Positions 1 through 6,392 of a stretch of 10,963 nt of DNA are shown in pieces. Source of the DNA: Ochromonadaceae sp. CCMP2298 (Eukaryota > Sar > Synurophyceae > Ochromonadales > Ochromonadaceae); contig MU634641.1 of assembly GCA_026770595.1 (NCBI GenBank), positions 1-10,963 of the forward strand, written 5' to 3'. How positions within the stretch are numbered: the first letter of the stretch is position 1; each line of letters begins with the position of its first letter. The notes under the pieces are model-generated. The model did not search any database and had not been told where the DNA came from. It saw nothing but the letters and a program-made list of their open reading frames with translations. The position numbers were made by a program, and so were the translations under genes.

Positions 1-266
1 GTGTTTGTTTGGCAGAGGACTGGGACTGGAAAAGTCAAAACCCGTGCTGGAAAAGTTTTCCAACACGGGTTTTGCAAAAAACCCTGCCCCCTCTGACAAA
101 AACTGGTCTTGGAAAAAAGAAAAACCCTGTCCCGACCGAGGGAACAAATACAATAACAATAAAGCATCTTGGGGTTGGTCATGGTGGGAGAAGATGCCAT
201 CTTCAAGAACTGCGCGACTGTGCATTCGTCTTTGCTGAAAGTCACTTCAACCGCGCTCTTGCAATC
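1..266. promoter_or_regulatory. Upstream region of the acireductone dioxygenase gene
   Basis: I see no gene here. The dioxygenase reading frame stays open leftward through this stretch but has no ATG before 267, and its translation resembles nothing in the family, so I treat it as promoter and 5' leader. It holds a strong hairpin (36-74), two further A-run plus CCCTG motifs (about 76-90 and 119-133) that echo the hairpin arm, and an A-rich stretch around 144-163. ATGs out of frame at 180 and 194 suggest that transcription starts after about 195, if the first ATG is used. No promoter element is confirmed. Confidence 0.4.
36..74. repeat. 39-bp imperfect palindrome (hairpin)
   Basis: Bases 36-54 and 56-74 are reverse complements with one mismatch (position 47 against 63) around a single central base at 55. 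The arm reads CAAAACCCGTG, one variable base, then TGGAAAA at its inner end. In DNA this could extrude as a cruciform or bind a dimeric protein. It could also be the remnant of a small inverted-repeat element. The structure is seen directly; its role is unknown. Confidence 0.8.
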
Positions 267-809
267 ATGACCATCGCTGCTTGGCTCATGGACACGGAGG
301 AGAGCGACCAGCGCGTGCCCCACAGGGCTGCCGGCGACAGCGACGTCTCTCTGGACATGATCGCCAAGCTCGGCGTGCTGCACTGGAGCGGCCTCACGGG
401 CGTGGACGACCCCAGGCTGGCGGAGATCCAGGTTCAGAGGGGCTACACCTACACGGACGTGATTAGCGTGCACCCTGACACGCTGCCCGACTTCGAGAAC
501 AAGATCAAGAACTTCTTCCGCGAGCACATCCACTACGACGAGGAGATCCGCTACTGCGTGGAGGGATCGGGCTACTTCGATGTGCGCGGGCCCTCAGACG
601 AGTGGATTCGCATCTCCCTGGAGGCGGGGGATATGATTGTGCTTCCGGAGGGTATCTACCACCGCTTCACGTGCGACGACAAAGACTACATCAAGGCCAT
701 GCGCCTGTTCGTGGGAGAGCCCATCTGGACGCCCTACAACAGAGACGAGATCGATGCGCGCGACAACGCCTCCCGCGTGAAGTACGTGGCCAGCTTCCTG
801 TCTGAGTAA
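267..809 (+). CDS. Acireductone dioxygenase (ARD, cupin family), methionine salvage
   Basis: The product (180 residues, normal for eukaryotic ARD) converts acireductone with O2 to the 2-keto precursor of methionine plus formate, in the cytosolic methionine salvage pathway. The N-terminal AAWLMD and DQRVPHR segments match the usual start of the family. The cupin metal site is complete: H87 and H89 with E93 in an HxHxxxE pattern, and H132 in the YHRF motif. Other hallmark segments are [26 protein letters not shown] and AMRLFVGEP. The ATG at 267 is the first in-frame ATG and gives the expected N-terminus. There is no intron and no targeting peptide. The following gene lies 924 bp downstream on the same strand, and nothing suggests co-transcription. 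Whether the enzyme carries Fe (on-pathway) or Ni (off-pathway, CO-releasing) cannot be read from sequence. Confidence 0.95.
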   Translation: MTIAAWLMDTEESDQRVPHRAAGDSDVSLDMIAKLGVLHWSGLTGVDDPRLAEIQVQRGYTYTDVISVHPDTLPDFENKIKNFFREHIHYDEEIRYCVEGSGYFDVRGPSDEWIRISLEAGDMIVLPEGIYHRFTCDDKDYIKAMRLFVGEPIWTPYNRDEIDARDNASRVKYVASFLSE

Positions 810-1450
810 GGCGCAGGCATGTGCGCGTGCGTAAATATTATGCGTGTGCGTGATGGTGTGCAAAAGAGGGAGGGGGCTGGGATGTGCGCGGACAGGAATC
901 TCCTTCCCGCCCCTTACTAGCCAGCCCCTGTTCTTTGAGCAAGATAGGGGAGCCACCACTGTAGTTAATCGTCCAGTCAACATGAATCGTCTTACCGTCG
1001 AACCATCGTACCCCTATTACCCCATAGTTCCTTAGCCCTCTCGCACCAGTGTATCATATCACCACAGTCTGGTAGCATCGACCTCATCTACACTATTCTA
1101 TACGCATAAGGCGAGAACCTCTTCATACATGAGACGTATTTATTCATAAGGGGGGGGTGCGGTAGCTAGACTAGATCAGTTCAGTTCAGCAAACCGGTGT
1201 AAGCTACTCGCCCCCTACTTCGTCTCCCACGTTCAAGCACCTTCACAGCAAAGGACCCCACTGCATGATGGCTGGTGATGACGAGCGAAAAGTGACGAGA
1301 GACGAGAGGGGAAGAAAAATGGTTCGCTTTCCGAGAAAGAATCCCCTTGTTGCTCATAAGAATTCCAAAGATAGAGAAGAGCATGACCCCAGCAGGTCCC
1401 GGGTTGGGTCGGTCAAGATTCTTGGGACTGAGCACCTCGAACCAAAGGGG

Positions 1451-1469
1451 AATAGAATGACATTCTATT
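1451..1469. repeat. 19-bp perfect palindrome around one base
   Basis: AATAGAATG (1451-1459) and CATTCTATT (1461-1469) are exact reverse complements around A1460. Further pairing outward is partial, to about 1447 and 1473. The site lies about 265 bp upstream of the zuotin ATG and could be a protein-binding site or a chance palindrome. Confidence 0.6.
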
Positions 1470-1513
1470 TCTCCTTGCTCGAAACAGTAGGGAGAGGAGT
1501 TCAGACCAGCGCA

Positions 1514-1563
1514 TATGGTGTAACGTATGGTGTAACGTGCGGTGTAACGTGCAAAGCGTAACG
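1514..1563. repeat. 12-bp tandem repeat with GGTGTAACG core
   Basis: Three head-to-tail 12-bp units (1514-1525, 1526-1537, 1538-1549) share the core GGTGTAACG. The first two are identical, and the third differs at two bases. A degenerate 14-bp fourth copy (1550-1563) keeps CGTAACG. The array ends about 170 bp before the zuotin ATG, where a proximal promoter would be expected. Tandem regulatory sites or a simple minisatellite would both fit; I do not recognise the motif. Confidence 0.75.
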
Positions 1564-1733
1564 CACAACCACCTTTTTAGGGAACAGGGAATACGAATAT
1601 TTCTGTTCGCCATTCAAAACCTCTCTCAGTCTCTGCGTCGCGAATCCCTTCTGCCGTTCGGATGCAGCAGGGGAGTTCACAAATCCATCAAGCCCACTGA
1701 GATTGCATCCGCACCAGTATCGCACAGCCAGAT

Positions 1734-3379
1734 ATGTCGTTCACTTGCGGTGTACCCCCTGCTGGCGCCAGCACCAAGGCGATCTCTTCTGTGAAGATCA
1801 CCGGCACCATCCAGAGCGCTCTTCCTGTCGGTAAGCTCCCCGCGGCGATTCGTTTTTCGCTGGGCCGCCATCTCACCCTCTCCCATGTCTTCGTGCATTG
1901 TGCTCCGTCCCCCACCTCCATCTATCTCCCCGCCCACCCCCAGGTCGCGAGGCGCTGCTGCGGCTGGGCGGAAAGGTGAAGGAGGTCGAGGTCAGTGGAG
2001 AGGGCGGGAGCGCCTTCCCTGAGGATGTTATCCAGATCCCTGTGGGCATCACTCCTCAGAACTTGAAGAGCTACACCCTCTACGAGATGCTGGGCTTCTC
2101 TGGCGAGTGGGGCGCGGCCGCGGACTCGGAGGTGATCAAGAAGGCCTACCACAAGGCCGTGCTCATGTACCACCCCGACAAAGCCCAGTACAAGACCGAG
2201 GACGGGAAGGAGGACAGGACGGTCTTCCTGAAGATCCAGGAGGCCTTCGTGGTGCTCTGCAGTGAGCCCAAGCGCCGCGCATACGATTCCCAGCTTCCCT
2301 TCGACGACTCCATCCCCACCGACGAGCGTGTGCAGAAGGGGCTCGCCAAGGGTCCCCACAAGTTTATCAAAATATTCGGCCCTGTCTTCCAGCGCAACGC
2401 CCGCTTTGCTTCCAAGAAGCCCGTGCCCGATCTGGGTGACATGGACACCCCCATGCCGCAGGTGTACAAGTTCTACGAATACTGGGTCAAGTTCGAGTCC
2501 TGGCGCGACTTCACAGGCGTGGGCGCGGAGCACAAGCCGGACGACGCGGGCAGCAGGTACGAGAAGCGCTTCATGCAGAAGGAGAACGACCGCCTGGCCA
2601 AGAAGATGAAGTTGAAGGAGATGGAGCGTCTGATCGCGCTGGTGGCTATTGCGGAGAAATATGACCCCCGTATGTGCGCGGACAAGGATAGGCGCAAGGC
2701 GATCAAGGAGGGGGATAAGAACGCCAAGGAGGACGCGGCTAGGCGGAAAGCGGAGACGGAGGCGGCGGCCAAGGCGTGGGTGGAGGCGCAGGAGGCTGCG
2801 GGCGGGGGGGACATGAGCAAGGCGGAGAAGGAGAAGGCCAAGAAGGCCGTGTCCAAGTGCCGCAACATCCTGAAGAAGCTGCTTCGCTTCTCGGCCGCGA
2901 TGGGCGGGGACAAGGGGGAGTACGGGGTGCTTACGGTGGACGAGGTGGAGGCCATTTGCGCCAGCTGCAGCCAGGAGGAGCTCAACAAAATGAACGATGC
3001 TATGGGCGGGGAGGCGGCGTCCAAGGACCAGGCGCTGGTGCAGGCGGGGGGCTTCGCGTGGGCCAAGGTGATGGCGGAGGCGGTCAACGCGCGCTCGGGG
3101 CAGGCGGAGGAGGACGAGCAGATCGCGAAGGACGCGAAGAAGCGCGAGGCGGAGGACAAGATGCTGGCGGAGAAGAACCGTGGCAAGAAGGCTGCGGAGG
3201 AGGAGAAGGAGTGGACTGCCGAGCAGCTGGCCGCGCTGCAGAAGTGCCTGGGCCGCTACCCCGCGGGCTCTGCAGGGCGCTGGGTGAGCATCACCAACTA
3301 CATCAACGTGAAGACCAGCCCGGAGAAGTCCTACTCCCAGGAGGAGGTGGTCATCGCGGCGTACAAGCTGTCCTGCTAA
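1734..3379 (+). CDS. Zuotin/DNAJC2-type ribosome-associated J-protein, two exons
   Basis: Exons are 1734-1830 and 1944-3379 (phase-1 junction making Gly33), giving 510 residues. The family binds ribosomes near the peptide exit, pairs with an Ssz1/HSPA14-type Hsp70 as the ribosome-associated complex, and stimulates the Hsp70 that folds nascent chains. The J domain covers residues about 77-148, with HPD at 109-111 in the context LMYHPDK. The zuotin homology region follows, including IKIFGPVFQRNARF, LGDMDTP, YEYWVKFESWRDF and an EKRFMQKENDR segment. Then come a long Lys/Glu/Ala-rich charged helix (about 230-320), a helical bundle region, and a C-terminal SANT/Myb-like domain from about residue 451 (EWTAEQLAALQKCL, FPAG-like YPAG, RWVSITNYI). 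Animal and plant members usually carry two SANT domains; this frame stops after one. Yeast Zuo1 has none. The start is the first ATG that splices in frame to the conserved part. Confidence 0.93.
1831..1943 (+). other. Intron of the zuotin gene
   Basis: This 113-bp intron has donor GTAAGC at 1831 and acceptor CAG at 1941-1943 after a C-rich pyrimidine tract. It joins residue 32 (Val) to a split Gly codon and preserves the frame. The genomic frame stays open back to 1898, so a naive gene call would start inside the intron and lose the true N-terminus. Confidence 0.85.
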
Positions 3380-3683
3380 GCGCCCTCTTTTGCCGGGGCT
3401 GTGGGGCTACTGAGGCTATGCCGACGCTATGCTGAAGCTATGTATTATGCCGAAGTCGCCATCGCTGCCAGCCGCCCCATTTAGTATGTAGAATTAATTC
3501 TTTCAATTGCAGTGATGTTTTTTCAACGGACACGTAACGCCTTCTGTTACAGCTTTTTGACGCACTTTGTCCTTCGATCTCTGCTGTGCGTTGGCTTTGT
3601 GGAAGGCAATCGTGTTGCACCAATGAGATCGCATGCGTTGAACCTATTCGAGACACAACCATTTCGAACCGTCCAACCCAAAG
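3380..3683. other. Gap between zuotin and the small secreted protein gene
   Basis: This 304-bp gap shows no gene. Just after the zuotin stop, an 11-bp unit with core GCTATG occurs three times in a row (3414-3446), and TATTATGC follows at 3443-3450. A perfect 12-bp palindrome AGAATTAATTCT lies at about 3489-3500, in front of TTTCAATTGCAG, which resembles an intron 3' end and might belong to a 5'-UTR intron. CGTAACGC (3533-3540) repeats an 8-mer of the zuotin upstream array. TTCGAA sits at 3663-3668, 15 bp before the next ATG. Confidence 0.5.
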
Positions 3684-4152
3684 ATGAAGCTGTACTCTCT
3701 CCTGATCCTCCTGCTTCTGGCGTTCGTGACCGTTGTCCTCTCCCAGGAGGGCGCGGACGGGACTGGCGAAGTTGCCTCGGAGATCGAGATGGACGGCGCG
3801 CCCGATGCCGTGGAGGAGCTGTTTACAGAGGAGACTCAGGGTGACGAAGAGCCTTATACCGAGGAGCCAGTAGTCGAAGAGGAGGAGAAGGTGAGTGGGG
3901 CACTGCACTGCCGGGGAATCTCTTGCCCCGTCCATCGTCTAATTCGTTTGTTCTCTACAAAATGTGCAGGTGGCTGAGGTTGAGGAGCCAGAGCCGGTCA
4001 AGGTTGCAGAGACTGCTAAAGTAGCAGCCAAGGTCGTGGCATCCTCTTCTATCAGTAAATATATCACCACTATCCAGGACTTCCTGAAGAAGTTGCAGAC
4101 ACAAATCATGGACATCATCTTTAAGCTTATAGCGAAGGTGCAGGGCAAGTGA
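3684..4152 (+). CDS. Small secreted acidic protein with C-terminal amphipathic helix; unrecognised
   Basis: Exons are 3684-3890 and 3970-4152 (phase-0 junction), giving 129 residues. I do not recognise a family. The first 20 residues are a textbook signal peptide: MKLY, a Leu/Ile/Val-rich core, and likely cleavage after VVLS before QE. Residues about 21-78 are strongly acidic (Glu/Asp-rich, with Glu-Glu runs and one EEEEK stretch). Residues about 79-95 are Val/Ala/Lys-rich. The last 35 or so residues, after SSS, form an amphipathic helix with hydrophobic residues every three to four positions (I, Y, I, I, F, L, L, I, M) and net positive charge from Lys (KK, FK, AK, GK). There are no cysteines and no ER-retention ending. 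The order signal, acidic stretch, cationic amphipathic end resembles precursors of membrane-active peptides; that is inference. A luminal or lipid-associated structural protein is the alternative. Confidence 0.75.
3891..3969 (+). other. Intron of the small secreted protein gene
   Basis: This 79-bp intron has donor GTGAGT at 3891 and acceptor TGCAG ending at 3969. Splicing joins the Glu-rich run to VAEVEEPE, keeping the frame and the acidic composition across the junction. If retained, the frame ends after 97 residues with an unrelated Cys-containing tail and loses the amphipathic helix. Confidence 0.85.
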
Positions 4153-4494
4153 TTACCCGACAACAATAGCTAGAGCAACAGTGCGACCCGCGGATGTGGA
4201 GCCACGGTAGGGAGTCGCGCTGATGAGACGGGCATAGATGGATAACCTGGACCTAGTTCCTACATGCTTGAGGCGGGTCTGCATTTCATCCGTTAAGGGC
4301 GAGGTGCGGTGAGCTGCCTGGATGGGATAAGGGATACGCGATAAGGGAAGGAGGGGGTAGCTGAATGGGGGCAGACCTGCAAAATGCATGGACACATTAG
4401 TCGTTTCGAATCGTTTCCCTGTGGCTGTCTTTAGAATCGTTAACATTGAATAGATTCGACTGCTGCGATACTTCTACTGTTCTACATCTCCAAG
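4153..4494. other. Convergent gap, 3' ends of two genes
   Basis: This 342-bp stretch lies between two stop codons facing each other. I see no gene in it. It contains GGGATA/GATAAGGG motifs repeated near 4320-4350 and a TTCGAA at 4405-4410. No AATAAA-type signal stands out on either strand. It presumably holds both 3' UTRs. Confidence 0.5.
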
Positions 4495-6084
4495 TCACTC
4501 TAAGTTGTGTATCGGTTGCGAGATATTTAGTTCATGCACAGATGCACGGGCAGCAGCTAGCCAATCGCCCCCCCTCTGGTCGCCCTTGTCCGCGTACTCC
4601 GCCCTCGCGGAGAAGAAGTCATTGTCGAATGTGGCGGACAGGTGTCCCACGTCAGACCCCTCCTGGCTTTTGGCCGAATCGCAGGACCGATTCAGGGACG
4701 AGGCGCGGTAAGGGGAGAAGGGTTTTGCGGATGTGCTGTACACTGACGGCACAAGGACGGGAGTCGCTACCTTGGGAGCCGTGGGACTGTCTCTTCTCCG
4801 GCCCCCCTTCTCGCCCCCCTTCCCCTTCGGCCTCCTCTTAGTCACGCGACTCAGTGGGCCTGGAACTGTATCTGCACTAAACGACACACTCAGCTTTAGT
4901 GACTTTGTACTTGACGTTGTACCGGCACTGGGAACGGTTGTACTACTGGATGGGAAGTGTGCAGACTGAAGCGCTCGTGCATATCTGGGCACAGACGCAC
5001 TGGTTGGCACACTAGCCTTTGCGCGGGCTCTGACTGTGCGGCACAGTAACTGCTCACTGTGGTCAAATCGGTGCGAGTGCACGTCAGACAGCCTCAGGTG
5101 GGATAGGGTCTTGCGCAGCAGGTCAATCTGGTCTTCCTTCTGCCTTAGCACCTCCTTCAGCCCGCTGTCCCTCAGTTCCACAGCTATCTTCTCCACCCGT
5201 ATTGCTGCCTGCTTGCGAGCAGTGCTTTCGTTTCTCCGTCGCGCCTCTGCCGCCACATCTTGCACAGTCTGCTTCTTCACAGCGACTGCCCGCCACAGCC
5301 TGTCGCTCTTCTGCGCCTCTGCTGGCGCCCCCCTCTCAGGCCACTGCGTCAAGAAGCCAACAGACATGAGCGTGGGGCGCACTTTCGCCGGCACCTTGTC
5401 CAATTGCACAGCGGTGCATTTACCGCGCACGGCATCGCTCATCACCACAGACCCCCTCCCACTGGGGGCGCTCTTGGGCCGCTTTTTGCCCCGACCCTCG
5501 CCTGCGGCCTTCTTACTGAGGCTTTGAGATACGAGCTCGAACTCCTTGCTGAAGTAATCTCTCGCCTCGTTATTCAGCGAGTGCTCAACGTCATCATCAA
5601 AGGTAACAATCCCACCAGAGGGTCTGCGGAAGCGTCGCGACAGAAGAAAGGAGTACTCTTTTGGACTCGGCTCGTAGTTCCTGGACTGGAACATTGCACG
5701 TGCTCCCAGACTGATGGCCGTTTTATAGTAGAAGCACGTGATGGGCAATCGTCCAGACAACGTACCCATTGTATCACACAACGTCACGTTTTTTGTGATC
5801 GAGTGATCGCCCTCGGTGCAGGTATGCGAGCAGTGCCCGACTACAATTTGCTCTCCGTCTGTCCTCACGCTTATTAGCGTGATTTCGAGCACGTTCACTC
5901 CAGCATCACTAGCGTCGATAGGAATGTGTATCGTCTGATTGAAGCGCACTATGTTCTCCGAGAGAAACAAGTCAGAAGCGATCCCATTATCTCTGTATCC
6001 ATCGCTGATGAGAACCTTGAGGAACTTCAACTCAGACGGGAGCTGCTCCACACTGAGGTCCCCAATATAGAGATGCAAGATCAT
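4495..6084 (-). CDS. Unrecognised protein with possible C2-like N-terminus and coiled coil
   Basis: A single open frame of 529 residues, starting at the ATG at 6082-6084 and ending at 4495. I do not recognise a named family. Residues 1-155 look like a beta-sandwich: short hydrophobic strands (ILHLYIGDLSV, LKVLISDG, VLEITLISV, LPITCFYY) spaced as in C2-type folds, without a clear Asp set for calcium. Residues about 190-215 are basic and contain RPKSAP. Residues about 262-332 are charged and heptad-like (coiled coil), ending ELRDSGLKEVLRQKEDQIDL. The remainder is Ser/Thr/Ala-rich and probably disordered, with a basic cluster (KRRPKGKGGEKGGRRR). There is no signal peptide or membrane segment. 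C2-like plus coiled-coil layouts are common in centriole/cilium and trafficking scaffolds; applying that here is a guess. The gene is divergent from the NCA2/DGS1 gene with 308 bp between starts. Its length and the open frame over a mixed-composition region support a real gene. Confidence 0.75.
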   Translation of the reverse strand: MILHLYIGDLSVEQLPSELKFLKVLISDGYRDNGIASDLFLSENIVRFNQTIHIPIDASDAGVNVLEITLISVRTDGEQIVVGHCSHTCTEGDHSITKNVTLCDTMGTLSGRLPITCFYYKTAISLGARAMFQSRNYEPSPKEYSFLLSRRFRRPSGGIVTFDDDVEHSLNNEARDYFSKEFELVSQSLSKKAAGEGRGKKRPKSAPSGRGSVVMSDAVRGKCTAVQLDKVPAKVRPTLMSVGFLTQWPERGAPAEAQKSDRLWRAVAVKKQTVQDVAAEARRRNESTARKQAAIRVEKIAVELRDSGLKEVLRQKEDQIDLLRKTLSHLRLSDVHSHRFDHSEQLLCRTVRARAKASVPTSASVPRYARALQSAHFPSSSTTVPSAGTTSSTKSLKLSVSFSADTVPGPLSRVTKRRPKGKGGEKGGRRRDSPTAPKVATPVLVPSVYSTSAKPFSPYRASSLNRSCDSAKSQEGSDVGHLSATFDNDFFSARAEYADKGDQRGGDWLAAARASVHELNISQPIHNLE

Positions 6085-6392
6085 GCTGCGCCTCCCTTAT
6101 GCAATCACGACAGCTGTGCACCAAGGCATTGTGATCATAGAACCCAGAGCGAGAGCAAGATCAAAGAGAAGATCATGTGAAGTCCACGATATTGCTCGAA
6201 AGTCGGGAGATTTCGAAGAGGTTCGAATCTCACCGGCTCTCTCCTGCAGGTTCCCACCACTCTCTCTCACTCTCTCTTTCTCACTCTGTGGAATCGACCC
6301 GCCGACGCGTGAATCTCGAAGCAAGCGTGCCGGAGAGAGGCGCTTCAGCAGACCAGGCGCTAGCAGAATCCAACCCGACCAGACCGAGAAAG
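6085..6392. promoter_or_regulatory. Divergent promoter region between the unknown gene and NCA2/DGS1
   Basis: Both flanking genes read outward from this 308-bp stretch, so it should carry both promoters. It contains TTCGAA twice, ten bases apart (6212-6217 and 6222-6227), TCGAA at 6196-6200 and 6316-6320, and a CT-rich tract at about 6256-6292. GAATCTC occurs at 6225 and 6311. The NCA2/DGS1 frame is open back to an ATG at 6177, so part of this could instead be coding. I find no TATA box. Confidence 0.5.

Larger units (their letters stand above)
810..1733. other. Intergenic region between ARD and zuotin genes
   Basis: This 924-bp stretch shows no convincing gene. Short open frames exist on both strands (for example 1265-1561 +, 1181-1435 -), but their third codon positions are not GC-rich like the neighbouring genes, and their translations look random. 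Close to the ARD stop is GTAAATATTATGC (831-843), a possible 3'-end signal. A run of eight G lies near 1151-1158. A 19-bp palindrome (1451-1469) and a 12-bp tandem repeat (1514-1563) lie in the half nearer the zuotin start and are listed separately. The region must hold the ARD 3' UTR and the zuotin promoter; their borders are not visible. Confidence 0.6.

Noticed and set aside
9-266. N-terminal extension of the ARD frame
   Set aside because: The frame is open but has no ATG, its sequence resembles no ARD N-terminus, and it runs through the palindrome; ATG 267 gives the normal 180-residue protein.
1265-1561. 98-residue frame between ARD and zuotin
   Set aside because: Third positions are not GC-rich like the real genes, the end is made by the 12-bp repeat, and nothing in the product is recognisable.
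1922-3186. Long minus-strand frames (203 and 237 residues) opposite zuotin
   Set aside because: They are shadows produced by the GC-rich codon pattern of the zuotin gene, with low-complexity translations.
3438-3935. 165-residue minus-strand frame overlapping the secreted protein gene
   Set aside because: It lies antisense across a spliced gene with a clear signal peptide; its translation is without pattern and no splice or domain evidence supports it.
6140-6245. Possible tRNA, because GGTTCGAATCTC looks like a T-loop
   Set aside because: The T-stem does not pair over five bases, and no acceptor, D or anticodon stem can be folded at the right spacing upstream.
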